Source: Asterias rubens (lineage: Eukaryota; Echinodermata; Asteroidea; Forcipulatida; Asteriidae). From it: 64,000 nt of DNA. This document shows positions 24,101 to 33,049 of this stretch, in pieces. Position 1 is the stretch's first letter, and every line of letters starts with the position of its first letter. The position numbers and the translations under genes are program-made. The stretch is taken from assembly GCF_902459465.1 (NCBI RefSeq), contig NC_047081.1:11638849-11702848 (forward strand). The letters are read 5' to 3'. Under the pieces are notes generated by a model. The model worked only from the letters and a program-made list of their open reading frames with translations, was not told where the DNA came from and ran no database searches.

Positions 24101-25368
24101 TTTGTCTATGGAATGCAAGCATCCAAAACCCATGCTTGTACAAAACTCTGTGAAAAACACAGGCATGTAACTTTTTGGCTGATTTTCCCACGTTATGGCT
24201 TCTCAGCTGTGCCATTAAAAACTGGAAAACGGGGCACTTTCCTCTTATTTTGACAAACTGCAGTTGCAATGTCTGAAACAAAATCTGATTGTTTGAAAAT
24301 AGATTTGATAAATGAATTAAATTGAATCTACTTATAAATATGGAAGTAATTGTACATTTGTTGTTAACTTCTTATTATCTGGTCCCTTAAGATGCCTTGC
24401 CTAACCCTTCATTTGAAAAATCATCTAACTTTGGGTTCCATTCTCATCTTTACAGCATGTGCATCCATAACTTTACCCTTGTAACCTTTTGAGTATAAAT
24501 CTTGAATTCTGTATCCTTTTGAGTGTCTGTATTCATTTCATCTTTTGAACATTTCAAAGAGAACTGAAGATGGTGTGATGGATCTTAACCAACATTTACA
24601 CTGGGAGTAGTAGTGCATGGATTCATAAATCTTTATTTTGTTTTTAATTAATATTTTCATTATTATAATGTCTGAACAAACTGCATGACAACAAAGATTG
24701 AACTCTCCTGATGTATCTAGGTGCTTGACCTCCCAATGTGAAATGAGAGGTCAATGTCATTTGACCTTTCTTTGACCTTTCATTCTGGAATAAATCTGAC
24801 GGTAGTCCTTGTGTTCTGTATATTCTGTTTCTCTCTAGACTTGTGTTTTTCTAGAACATTTTTGGGACAGTCTGTGTTTGGGGTGATACTAGAATCAAAA
24901 TCCACACCCAGCCCCGTATGTTGGGCGGAGTAGAATGAATTGTCCTGCTTATTTTGTGTGTTTTAATGAAAGCCAGGAAAGTCAAAAGTAAAAAATAAAA
25001 ATGTTTTTAAAGGTAAATTCCGTAAAAGAGGAATATTTTGTACTATTTTTTTCAAATTTTAATTGGCACAGTCCCTACCCCAATTCTTTTTTTACTTTTG
25101 TTTGAATTATTTGTTTTTATTCAAGTTATTCATTAATGGAAATAATAATGGTACGGTTTGTAGATACTTTTTGATTTTGTAGATTGTGAGAAATGTTATT
25201 TTTGTAGTTGTCTGCTAAGATTCTCTAATGATGCAACAACTTGATCAAACTTTATCTTCTTTTACTCCTCATCTACAGAGGCACCGAGTTGCCGTGGCAA
25301 CAGGAAGCAGCAATTCAGGAAGTCACAACCCTGAGAAGTTTATTAAGCCCTCTGCTCCGACCTCATAG
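3135..25368 (+). CDS. CCDC6: Coiled-coil domain-containing protein 6 (10 coding exons)
   Basis: Exons: 3135-3353, 14823-14972, 15642-15770, 17492-17595, 18812-18969, 19448-19702, 20748-20848, 21428-21454, 22810-22839 and 25279-25368 (TAG). All junctions are GT-AG and keep frame, giving 420 residues (human CCDC6 is 474). Vertebrate CCDC6 is a cytosolic/nuclear scaffold substrate of ATM, known as the RET fusion partner H4/PTC1. Residues about 29-295 are one long coiled coil, carrying the family blocks [42 protein letters not shown] and [10 protein letters not shown]. After it come the phospho-type motif SSLEMDDE (298-305) and [16 protein letters not shown]. The C-terminus is Pro/Ser-rich but lacks the long polyproline of human CCDC6. 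The start is the first ATG; a second in-frame ATG lies three codons on. Exon 7 could instead begin at 20712 (36 nt longer, same frame), but 20748 has the better polypyrimidine tract. Confidence 0.96.
3472..3600. repeat. Foldback MITE with about 33-bp inverted arms
   Basis: Left arm at about 3475-3506 reads tttccgtatggcgccaccac then tttttcattc. Its near-exact inverted copy lies at about 3566-3597. The spacer is about 60 bp and AT-rich. It could form a strong hairpin in the CCDC6 first intron. No coding capacity. Confidence 0.8.
4470..4605. repeat. Dispersed repeat, 'ggcaccaaggc / ccatggcctc' family
   Basis: Contains ctttgaaagggcaaggcc, ggggcaccaaaaccagggca and a catgg-rich end. The family recurs about nine times in this window, in both orientations: 9985-10090, 11816-11975, 16882-17042, 19126-19290, 22386-22557, 26455-26622, 30620-30765 and 35405-35565. 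Copies carry conserved cttgccctttc and ttgcaaagggc blocks and no reading frame. Confidence 0.6.
9985..10331. repeat. Two adjacent dispersed repeat fragments
   Basis: 9985-10090 is a partial 'ggcaccaaggc' element. 10195-10331 is the right half of the element found whole at 58796-59034: it shares ggttggtaaacctgttttta, tcaaggaagaaatttcatgc, and ends tgcttagcagctctatgaaa then ttgggccc. The shadow reading frames here come from the repeats. Confidence 0.6.
10590..10700 (+). mobile_element. Possible LINE (CR1/L2-like) C-terminal relic
   Basis: The stretch translates in part as [15 protein letters not shown], resembling the usual end of CR1/L2-type reverse transcriptases (SLxxFKxxLKTHLF). It is short, decayed and without a reading frame, so the call rests on one motif. 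Confidence 0.35.
11816..11975. repeat. Dispersed repeat, 'ggcaccaaggc / ccatggcctc' family
   Basis: Opens with ggtctggaattacactgaga and contains accatggcctccgttgccct, ttggcctttgtgccccttca and a final ttcaggcctgca. Near full-length copy with partly inverted ends. No coding capacity. Confidence 0.65.
12398..12470. repeat. Irregular TACATGTA / GTACTGTACATC tandem
   Basis: Repeated catgtac and gtactgtaca words form an imperfect tandem of self-complementary units. Smaller runs sit at 7430-7450 and 9637-9662. Low-complexity DNA with no gene. Confidence 0.6.
12748..12784. repeat. Short perfect palindrome, 'ccatggaggtagaaat' family
   Basis: Arms tggaggtagaaat and atttctacctcca flank a 2-base centre (ag), with ccg/cgg-type outer ends. 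Half copies of the arm occur at about 32566-32590, 54001-54018 and 54292-54306, and a degenerate pair at 33332-33360. Confidence 0.65.
13130..13400 (+). mobile_element. Decayed CR1/L2-like LINE relic (reverse transcriptase C-terminus)
   Basis: With stops ignored, the plus strand reads close to [19 protein letters not shown] followed by a decayed Phe/Leu-rich end. This matches the typical non-LTR ending APxLWNSLPxxIRxxxSLxxFK. In-frame stops show it is dead. It lies in CCDC6 intron 1. Confidence 0.6.
13445..13668. repeat. TTAA-flanked MITE, 'agccattggacactttcgg' family, half copy
   Basis: Reads in inverse orientation to the full copy at 46110-46479, sharing gtcatgacatg, aattctcg, agtaaagcatttcatgg and the end gggtccaatggctttaa. 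Only one half is present. Its terminal TTAA (13665-13668) is also the first TTAA of the next element. Confidence 0.75.
13665..14040. repeat. Long foldback element with about 175-bp inverted arms
   Basis: The left arm runs from ttaaaggaacacgttgcttt to a centre at about 13850-13876, where tatgggagtcaaatttttga is itself a palindrome. The right arm repeats the left in inverse: ggaaaaccacgcaattt, gatcattatattctactttt and accaactcgactgatccaag. About 370 bp and non-coding. The outermost right end is lost. Confidence 0.85.
15178..15516. repeat. TTAA-type MITE, 'aggcactggacact' family (copy 1)
   Basis: Ends are aaagtcactggacactattg and its inverse cagtgtccactgcctttaa. The centre holds the internal palindrome gagacctcaaattctaaatc then tgaggtctc. 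It is homologous end to end with 59634-60023. It lies in CCDC6 intron 2. The short reading frames here are by-products. Confidence 0.8.
16300..16612. repeat. (TGACC)n pentanucleotide array
   Basis: Degenerate at the left, and nearly perfect TGACC/ACCTG repeats from about 16520 to 16608. It lies in CCDC6 intron 3. Read on the minus strand it gives an artefactual VRSGQ repeat peptide. Confidence 0.9.
16882..17042. repeat. 'ggcaccaaggc' repeat interrupted by a 'ttaggattaat' repeat
   Basis: The outer element begins gcctggactttcatctttga and resumes as cctccatggcctctgtagtt after an insert at 16927-17008 that carries gttaggacgggttactcgtc and aggattaatcctagcgcttc. A nested insertion, which orders the two families in time. 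Confidence 0.6.
17225..17385 (+). mobile_element. tRNA-derived SINE
   Basis: An RNA polymerase III box A-like tggtctagttggtatgac is followed about 35 bases later by a perfect box B, gggttcgaatccc. The acceptor-stem pairing is poor, so this is not a tRNA gene. A tail continues with taatatgc...tactgagtatacaatgct and ends in aaaaaaacaaaatta. The tail matches the copy at 29900-30030. It lies in CCDC6 intron 3. Confidence 0.8.
17745..18465. repeat. 37-bp minisatellite, about 19 units
   Basis: The unit contains tgtatctactgtctttattt followed by caatgcatttttactgt. The first nine or so units (from about 17750 to 18100) are almost identical; later units diverge by substitution and small indels. Because 37 is not a multiple of three and the unit lacks stops, all three plus frames stay open. 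This produces three overlapping false frames of 138-159 codons. It lies in CCDC6 intron 4. Confidence 0.95.
19126..19290. repeat. Dispersed repeat, 'ggcaccaaggc / ccatggcctc' family
   Basis: Contains caggcctggatttacacagt, ggtctcggccttggtgcccc and aagtgccctttgcaaatttg. Non-coding; CCDC6 intron 5. Confidence 0.6.
19300..19447. repeat. 'gaggtttgcggtaac' element fragment abutting CCDC6 exon 6
   Basis: Matches the left half of the full element at 38890-39254: gaggtttgcggtaacaccat, ggttctgaaaagaacc and cgacgtttcgatcc...tatgctctgatcgtc. It ends within about 25 bases of the exon 6 acceptor at 19448, so element DNA may supply part of the polypyrimidine tract. Confidence 0.65.
20150..20342. repeat. 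Palindromic dispersed repeat, 'gggcccaatttcatagagctgc' family
   Basis: Begins cttaatttcataaagctg and ends gcagctctatgaaattgggc, with ttggctggtaaccgtaccct inside. Same family as 1678-1865. CCDC6 intron 6. Confidence 0.7.
21428..21454 (+). CDS. CCDC6: CCDC6 micro-exon 8 (27 nt)
   Basis: Encodes MGSSSPQVQ between tcttcag and gtaagg, phase 0 on both sides. It aligns with the HMGTSHG region of vertebrate CCDC6. It is a near duplicate of the next micro-exon, 22810-22839. Confidence 0.75.
21610..21750. repeat. Imperfect inverted repeat
   Basis: ccgaattgccggctgtggct at the left and agccacagccgctaattcgg at the right are inverted copies about 85 bases apart. A related 'gccaaagac' motif family occurs at 21270-21410, 26740-26840 and 57535-57630. 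Short non-coding element in CCDC6 intron 8. Confidence 0.55.
22386..22557. repeat. Dispersed repeat, 'ggcaccaaggc / ccatggcctc' family
   Basis: Opens caggcctggaactgcatgga and closes cctctcaaaggtggaattcc, with gccatggcctctgttgcacc inside. A 'ttaggattaat' repeat follows immediately. Confidence 0.65.
22558..22698. repeat. Palindromic dispersed repeat, 'ttaggattaat' family
   Basis: gatttcacaaagatagtccc at the left and its inverted counterpart agtcttatctctttgtgaaa at the right. About 140 bp, CCDC6 intron 8, no coding capacity. Confidence 0.75.
22810..22839 (+). CDS. CCDC6: CCDC6 micro-exon 9 (30 nt)
   Basis: Encodes [10 protein letters not shown] between ccttcag and gtgagt, phase 0 on both sides. 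Acceptor, first six bases (ATGGGC) and Gln-ending peptide repeat those of exon 8, so one arose from the other. Either or both may be included in mRNA. Confidence 0.75.
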
Positions 25369-28300
25369 GAGGGGGCGGAGCTAGTACACCACCTTTAAGA
25401 GGGGTGGAGGTGAACAAAGGAAGATGAAGACTCTATTCTGATGAAGACGGAAGATTTAATGGAGATGGAGGAATTGAACTCGTTAAGGAAACCCTCCGGA
25501 TGAGAGGTTGCCATGGTGATTGTTGCTATGGAAACAGTGATACATCTGTTGAGATAGTGGTAACTTCGGAGTTGCTTGAGCAAAAATCATATCCCCATTT
25601 GTGATTAGATTTCCTATTGGTGTTGAAGTTACACCTCGATCTGGAGTAAAATGTTGGTTTCAGATTTTGATCCAGATGGATGCATGCTAAAAGAAATCCC
25701 AAAGCCAGTGAGCTTCGGTCGAAATTTGTTCCACGAGTAAACTTTTTTCTATGTTGAACTTTTTTTTGCAGTCGATGAAAATTGCAGTCGCTGAAAATCT
25801 GTACAAATTGTTTGTGTCGTTTCGACAGATGGTTCAATTTAGCGCAACATTAAACGAAAAGATCCTCCTGTTAAAGAGTTTTGTGTATTTTGTAGATATC
25901 ACTAGATTGATTTGGTTTCCTTCAGCTGGTGAACTCGGCAAAGGAACAAACTCAAGCCATAAATGTTTTAGATATTTGCATAGAATAACCCAACTGCAAG
26001 ATAATTGTTGGCATTGTATAAAAAAAGTATCAGTAGTAAAAACGCTTCATATTTTTGCAAAAACAAATATTTTTGCATTTTCTCGGATGGATGACTGTAC
26101 ATTTGAGGCAGAATTAAAGTTTATTCCAAACTTTGACAGACTTCTGTAAAAGTTGTGACTTTAAAAGTTTAATGGCAATTTGCTGTCAGTTTGAAATAAT
26201 CTGGATTCTTAAAATGATGATAAAAGATTATAGATATTTAAGAGAAAAAATTGTGTATATATATAAAAAATTATATAAGTTTGCCTGATGCTGAGTTTGT
26301 AAATGTGAGGAATTGGGGGGAAAAGGCAAGTGTGCTGAAAGATTGTAGACGTAATCGATGACATTGAAAACTTCATCAACTTTAACCCAAGAAAACTTTT
26401 TTTTATTAGTGTTACTAACTTTTGACAAAGTTATAACTTAGAAAAATTCTTCATGATCATGAAGGGGCACAGCAATTTTCCTCTGGTTAGGGGCACGCAC
26501 CAGGCCATGAGGAAAATTAAAATTTTCATTGAAACCTTGCAAAGGGCACCACAGAAAAAGCACAGGGCACCACGGCAATGGCTGTGGGTGCTGTGGGTTA
26601 ATTTGAGGCCTGTTGTAATGCTTTACTCAAAACGTACGTCAGTATACAGTGCAGCGTTGACTCTTTCTCTGCCAGTTTTCACTGTAAAACTGTATACAAT
26701 TCAGATTAATTTTACTGGAAAAGATTGAAACACTTTGGTCCTGTCTATATTAGTGGCTTCAGAGTGGCTACGGCTTGAATGCTGAAAAAGCAGCTAACAG
26801 CCAAAGTCGCTTGATTCAAAAATGGCTTTTGTTTAAAAGGAACCCTGTCTTGATTTTGTGGGGTAAAGGTGCCCATTTTTTATTGTGCGTTTTGAGAGAA
26901 TCGTTAAAAATAAATGTAGATGTATGTTGTATTTAAGATGGAAATGTAAGTGCAAAAGAGTTTCTTAAAGCCCACAGTAGTGTAGCAAGGCGTCACAAGG
27001 GAGGACTGGGCATCACTGGGCTGCAACTAATGGTCCAAATGGGTTCAACTGGGTGTTGAAGGGTTACTGAGGTAATCTCAATACTTTGCATCAATGTATG
27101 ATGAATTTATTTTACTTTTTTTAAGAAAATGATTTTTGATCAGTTCTTGGTTTTTGTTTTATAAGTTTTATACAAAAAATGAAATGAAAATGTTGAACTC
27201 ACCACGCTGAAGTGCTGTTCTAATTTGTCTGGTTAGAGTTAATAAATAAAATGGATCAGTTCAGTACAGGCTGACAGTTTTTATTCTTTACAACAGTTCA
27301 CGTTATTCTCCAAGATAATTATTGTTATGCTAAACATTGTCCCTGAGAAAATGTTACTTTTACATCATTAATGCAAGTTCTGTGGAAAGAAAGAGGTGTG
27401 TTTTTAACACCTGCATTAAATGCAGTGTATACTTTTGGTAATTGTCAAAGAACAGTGCCCTCAATTGGTGTATCACACCATGCTTAAAATAACAATCCTG
27501 TGTAAATTTGTGCTGAATTTGTCATCGAAGTTGAAAGAAAATAATGAAGAGCAATAGTTGTGTAGCAGTAGTCTCCCGCAGAGCCGCAGTATCGTGAGAT
27601 AGTTATGAGAAAGATGTTTTGCTGTGATTGCGACAGACTTTTAACGACCTGTCCATAATTTCGCCAACCAATATTGTGCACATGCGATACGCAATTTACA
27701 TAATGTCTTAGGAAGGGCCTGTTGTGTTAACAAGCTATTGGACAAAAAATTCTTGTTTGAAATGAAAATTGCACTTTTGTTAAGGTGTATAAAAAGTGGC
27801 AATGAAAGGTAACCTAGCTCCTATCACGATATAGCAGTGTTTTGTATAAAGGCAGAAGCGATGGTAGAAGTTGCAAGCTGTTCCCAAAACTAGAATATTA
27901 GTGTAGAAAAAGACCAGCCAATGGTACAGAAAATGCCTTTGTGTTTTTCAGAAGTAAAAACAAACGTTTTATTCAGTATTTAAATAAAGCCCACTCACAA
28001 CAAGCAAAATTTAACACACAAGAAGGGCATAATTCGGCCAGTCTGTAAATCACTATAGATACTCAAGAAGTATTTAGGACTCGTTTATTGTATATTCTTT
28101 GATAAATTGTTCAATCAAAGAAAACATTGCTCAAATTGTAATTGTGGCTAAAAAATAATGTATGGATGTAATAGTTTCAAGTTTAACAGACTGCACTGTG
28201 AAAAGGTAAACTTAGAAAGATTCGTGTTTGGTCAACCAAAGATTGAATTTGCTCAATTCCTTTTGGTTCGTACCATAGAAATAGAACTCGGACTGAGACT

Positions 28301-28992
28301 CCGTCATATTGTAAAATCCATTCATTCCTGAACCAGTGTTTTCTGCAATCCACAATGTACCCTCATCTTAACGGTTTTGCAGATTGAAACCGTGTTTAAA
28401 TTGATGGCTGCTGCTTTAAAATATTCAAGCCAGTTCGGTGTTTTCTGGCAAGCTGTAATGCCCTTATTTTATCAAGTGCGTAGCCTTGTTTGCCTTAAGA
28501 ACCGTCCAAGTTCCTATCGAGCTAAGTGGTGGGGGGTTGAGTTTAATTAGTCGCATTCTTAACATTTCTGCAATTGTTACAGTGCCTAAAGAGTAAAGTA
28601 CCAAAATGTAATCACTTTTGCAAAACGTTTCTTTGTGAATCAGTGTATAGAGAAGATTGTCGTTGGTCAAAATCCATTAATTTTTGTTTTCTTGCCAATT
28701 TGTTGTTTCCATGAGCTTTGGGGTGAATCCATAGTGAAAGAAGGAAACTTGTTGCATTACACTTGTACCAGTCCTTGTTGTGGCCGTCTTGACCAAGAAA
28801 ATGATCGAGCTTACTTGAAGCTTGAGAAAACTCCAAAGATGTAATAAGTTCCTTCAATCAGTAACTTTTGGCTTTGTCACAGGGCGTTTTAATTTGTGCA
28901 GTATGTTACCATAACTATGTGGCATTGCGTTTTCGTTCTTATTCACACACTTGAATGTAAATGTAATATAAAAGAGTTCTTAAAACAATAAA
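25369..28992 (+). other. CCDC6 3' UTR region
   Basis: After the CCDC6 stop the sequence is AT-rich with no credible reading frame. Polyadenylation signals occur as tandem AATAAATAAA near 27240 and as AATAAA at 28987-28992. The distal one would give a UTR of about 3.6 kb ending about 130 bases from the PPM1K stop. It contains a 'ggcaccaaggc' repeat (26455-26622) and a diverged 'cactggacact' MITE at about 27420-27620. Confidence 0.5.
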
Positions 28993-29028
28993 AAGAAGTT
29001 AAAAACCTGTACATTGAGTCTAATTGCC

Positions 29029-29120
29029 TTTAATTGCAGTAAATCATTAAAATAATTTCAGATCATATTTAAAACCATTCCACAGTTTTCTCTAAAATCA
29101 ATTCAGCATAAATATCCTAC
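29029..29120 (-). other. Candidate short 3' UTR of PPM1K
   Basis: On the minus strand an ATTAAA signal lies at 29034-29029, about 90 bases after the stop. If used, the PPM1K and CCDC6 transcripts end within about 40 bases of each other. Alternatively one transcript overlaps the other. Confidence 0.35.
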
Positions 29121-31559
29121 TTAATATTTGGATCTTTCGAACCATCTTAGCTTGTGGGTGTGGTTAGTATCAGGGTAGCTCCCCCAACGTCCAAAAGGAA
29201 CTACAATTATACTTGAGTTATCGTCGCTACCAAACTGAAGTGCTTGATCAGCAACAAAGTTTGCAGCTGATGGAGGGTCATGACATTGGCCAATGGAGTC
29301 GCATAGTTCCTGGTCGGTCATTACGGACGTGATACCATCGGTGACCATGACTAACATACTGTCTTTGCTGTGTTTTACCTGTTGGGTAATCAAGACAAAT
29401 GGTTATTTGGAGATCAATTATTTACTACACTTTGGTATGAAATTCAATACTGCAGGTGGGTAGAAACAACCCAACTCATGTGGGATTCGAACCTAAGACC
29501 TGCCACATAGACTTCTTAATCTAGGACTCATTATAATGCTCAAGCAGAAAATATTGCTTAGCAATTTTCTGCTAGGCAGAAATAAGCAGGATACCTGCCA
29601 CAAATTTTACTTGAAACATGGTAGTTTGGCTGGTAACCTTATACTGGTAAGCACAGTTTTTATGTGCTTAAGAAGCTCTGTAATATCTCACCTCGACTGA
29701 TTTTGTCTCTGGTTGTGCCGTGACGCCATACCTCTTCAATGATTCGTCACCAATACTCCTGGTCATTGTCAAGACACTATTGACCAATGGTCTGCCATAC
29801 TGGTTCCACCTTCAATAAAACAATAATACAATGGTCAGTTTCAGTTCTTAACCCAAAATGTACAGAAAGAAATTGATCCCCAAAATCATGGATCATGGGT
29901 AAGTTTTGTATCTGCTAAGGTGGTGGGTTCGAATCCCACCCTCATAATATGCCTGTGATATGTTTTTTATTGGACTCGGGGGGAAAGTACTGAGTGTACA
30001 TTGGTGTATTTGTAAAAAAACAAAATTAACATCTGCAGGGAGTCAATACTTACGTAATGAATCCATTGCAGGCTTCTATTCTTTCTCGTTCAGCTTCGTC
30101 TTCGGGGTCGTGCTTGCGTGTGAGTCTCATGGCTTTCCCCTTACGGCACAGGATCGCTCGACTGTCGCCAGCACTGGCAACGACCAGTTCGTTTCCATTA
30201 CGGAGTAGACCGACTGTCGCAGTGGTTCCTGTGTTTTCCATGACTGGATCTAAGATGAGAAAGAATCAATTAAAAGCCAATCTGAAGAAGCTCCTAGCTT
30301 ACGTTGTAGGAGTGAAACGTAACTGAAATAATAGTCAATAAAATCTCAACATTACATTGTTTTGGGGATCAAAAAACGAACCTCATAATCCATTATTAAA
30401 AGCACTACTACAATATTGCAACCTTCATCATTATATTCCCCTTGTACAGCAGTAAAAATCAATACTGATTCCCATGATAATAAAAACGGGGCCAGACTAT
30501 TGCATTGATTAGAATTTAGCAGTGATTACTCAGTCCAACAGAAACAGACAAATGACCAAGTTATTTGGATGGTTCGGTGAAGCTAGGGTAAGAGAATCAC
30601 CAGGCCTTGAATGTCGTTCTTGATATGGGCACAGAAATGTTCCTCTGGTGGTAAGGGGCACTTCTATGAGGAAAATTTGTATTGGAACTTTGCAAAGGAC
30701 ACATCAGCAAAAGCACAGGGCACCACGGCAATCACTGTGGGTGTCATGGGTTATTTAGAGGTCTGGCGTCGATTTCACAAAGAGTTAGGACTCATCTTAG
30801 GATTAATCTTAAGGTCTGCATGCTTCAGTGCAGGGTTGGGACTCGTCCTAAGTCCTAAGATTAGTCTAAAGTTAGAAAGAGTTTTGTGAAATCGACGGCT
30901 GCATCACCTTTTAGTTCTATATGAAGGTGTCTTGCAAACCGGTTTTCCAGGTCTTCAAAGGCTCGGGTCAGCACAACCTGGAGATCATGTTCCTTTGCTA
31001 GCCAGTAGTTGATATGCTTGTCCATGTGCAAACAAGCATAATCCGCTGCAACAGCACCCCCGTGCCCATCGAATATCCCAAAGTACAGAAGATTTGGTGC
31101 GAGTTCTAGAATACTGATGCGGTCCTCGTTCGTCATGCGGCGTCCGATCAGCGACTCCTTGCCGACATTGGAGATAGAAATCTTTGGAATTGGAATCCCA
31201 TGTTTGATACTTTGCTGAAGAAGAATGGGCTCTTGGATTCGACCCTGCCACGTACCAAGGCTGTCCCATTCAGGATTGTCTGAGCTATTATGTGAAGAAC
31301 AAAATCTTATCGATGAGTAGTGAGGTCTATGATGTCTGCTTCTTATACAAAAACCGAGTGTTGCTCGATAGTAAATGTGACCAGCCTCATAATAAGTTCT
31401 CCTGTATAAATAGTTTGAGTTTGTTTTAAAATCCGGCAGATGCGTCTTCAAGCTTTTACATTTGTTGAGAGTTGAGATGTTTCTATGTTGAGAATCGTTT
31501 AAGCATCTTCTCTGGAGACATCTGGAAAAGACGCTCATTAGTCTGCTGGACCTCATCAT
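29121..31559 (-). CDS. PPM1K: Mitochondrial protein phosphatase PP2Cm (4 exons, complete)
   Basis: Minus-strand exons: 31559-30908, 30249-30054, 29809-29692 and 29378-29121 (stop TAA). Junctions are GT-AG and in frame; 407 residues against 372 in human. PPM1K dephosphorylates the E1-alpha subunit of branched-chain ketoacid dehydrogenase in the mitochondrial matrix and so releases Val/Leu/Ile breakdown. The first ~40 residues are rich in Arg/Ser with few acidic residues, as in a matrix targeting peptide. PP2C metal and catalytic motifs are intact: TNEDR (143-147), FDGHGG (163-168), GTTATVGLL (from 225), GDSRAI (245-250), TMTRSIGD (297-304), TDGI (335-338) and DDNSS (374-378). The end [10 protein letters not shown] matches the PPM1K signature VVPFGAWGKY. 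The start is the first ATG of the tandem ATGATG at 31559. It is convergent with CCDC6. Confidence 0.95.
29535..29690. repeat. Palindromic dispersed repeat, 'gggcccaatttcatagagctgc' family
   Basis: Contains agcagaaaatattgcttagc, ttggctggtaaccttatact and ttaagaagctctg. It fills most of PPM1K intron 3 (29379-29691) and ends next to the exon 3 donor. A tRNA box B-like gattcgaacc on the minus strand at about 29490 hints at an adjacent SINE relic. Confidence 0.65.
29900..30030 (+). mobile_element. tRNA-derived SINE, 5'-truncated
   Basis: Retains box B (gtgggttcgaatcccacc), then ataatatgcctgtgatatgt, aagtactgagtgtac and a final aaaaaaacaaaatta, as in 17225-17385. Box A is decayed. It lies in PPM1K intron 2, about 25 bases from the exon 2 donor. 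Confidence 0.75.
30767..30897. repeat. Palindromic dispersed repeat beside the PPM1K exon 1 donor
   Basis: Starts cgtcgatttcacaaagagtt and ends with the inverse, gagttttgtgaaatcgacg, 131 bp in all. Inner arms ggactcatcttaggattaat and cctaagattagtc are also inverted. It lies 9 bases inside the intron from the donor at 30907-30906. Confidence 0.85.
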
Positions 31560-33049
31560 CCTCAATCCTTCTGCGGCAAACTGAGTAAAAAGAAATCATG
31601 AGTGATTAAATACATGTACAAGATTCGTTGGCATCGAAAACAAGTATGATCTTGCTTTTGTGACAAGGAAGCTGTTGGAAGTCTCTTAGATGCATGCGCA
31701 AACACGCAATGCATCTTATCCTCGCATATGTGAGACTGCACCTTACAGGAAGGAAGGAAGTGATAACTGAATGATGAAACAGGGAAAAACTGTCAGGTAC
31801 AGATGAGATGCAAGTATGCATGATCAGGAAGGGATCAGTCCCACCTTGGCTAATGGAGACCCTTCCTTAGTCTACGATTCACACCCAACTAAAACCTTTC
31901 TCATGATGTTGGAATGTTTTTTTCTCAACAGCTCTCAGTCTCAGACTCCAGTACTCTTTACTAATTTACTACCAGGTAAATTATTATGCCTTTGTGGTCA
32001 TAATAAGTCTTACCGGAGACAATGGAATCCGAGACGAAAGCCGAACGAACATCATAGTTCGAGGAGTCAGTGCAAGTTTCTTTTGCTCGGTAACGTAAAG
32101 TTACCGAGCAAAAGAAACTTGCACTGACTCGGTTATCGGGTTTATCATAAACTTTATGACTTCACCTTCGTAACATGGCCAGTTTTCCACAAGGATAATG
32201 TCATGAAAGATGCCAAACATGACTACAAGCTAACAAAACAATCGTTTACCTTCGTTTTCCTTTGTAAAAGTGTTACTTTGGTGTATTTGAACGTCAAATC
32301 TGTCTACTCCATCTTACACATTACAGCTCACGTACACAACAATAACATTACTATACCTGCCGAGAGAGGGCGCTGTAAAAATCCTGCAAACAAATCTGGC
32401 AGGGAAAACAATATTAATTTTGTTTATTGATTCATTTTTTTTATCAACATAAAACTGCATTCTTGCATTGTGATGCGATGGGTAAATTTTACTGTCAGTG
32501 GTTTGTGCAAACCTTGTGATTAAATTTGTTCAGTTAAATTATATTTTGCATGACTTGTTGCTCGAACCATGGAGGTAGAAATAGCTCAAACTAAACATCT
32601 TGAGAAGGGACTACACGTAGGGGGTGTGCCCCCCTTCTTTTTGTAGTCCCTACCCGGCGCATAAAAGTGAAACCCCATTCCATCTCACTACACCCCTTGT
32701 TTTCATGTTTCTTGAACAATAGTTTAAATAAAATTAAAATCATCCATTATGTAAACAAAACAAAAAATGTGGCCAAAAATAATAATCGATGTCCAGACGA
32801 GTAGCCTCCGCTCCAGTCGTCTATATCGATGTATGCAAAATCGACACACATGCGCATGCGAGTGCACTTTACACGCACAAAAAACACACACCAGCGCCGC
32901 GCGAGCTAGCTCGAACGAAATCATCGCACCACCGCCGGCCAAAAACACGACAGGTAGAAGATAAAACCTGACGTTTTTCTACAATTCTTCCCACATGTTA
33001 TCCATCAATAAGACTTCATTAACGTCAGGAGCTGTGCAACAGTGTCAGG
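31560..33049. promoter_or_regulatory. Divergent intergenic region between PPM1K (-) and the FZ-receptor gene (+)
   Basis: About 1.5 kb with no coding exon I can support. It must contain both promoters. It holds a perfect 31-bp hairpin (32064-32130), a smaller inverted repeat gggactaca/tgtagtccc (32608-32650), a half copy of the ccatggaggtagaaat palindrome at about 32568 and a CG-rich part (32860-32960, e.g. agcgccgcgcgagctagctc) that is the likeliest FZ-gene promoter. Confidence 0.5.
32064..32130. repeat. Perfect 31-bp inverted repeat with 5-base loop
   Basis: Left arm 32064-32094 begins gagtcagtgcaagtttcttt; right arm 32100-32130 is its exact reverse complement. The loop is gtaaa. No mismatch in 31 pairs, and pairing stops abruptly outside. 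Confidence 0.95.

Noticed and set aside
30861-30907. Extension of PPM1K exon 1 to a stop at 30861 as a shorter complete protein
   Set aside because: The extra residues come from a palindromic repeat. The donor GT at 30907-30906 joins in frame to the rest of the PP2C domain.
31560-31565. PPM1K start two codons upstream of 31559
   Set aside because: That codon is TTG on the minus strand. The first real ATG is at 31559.
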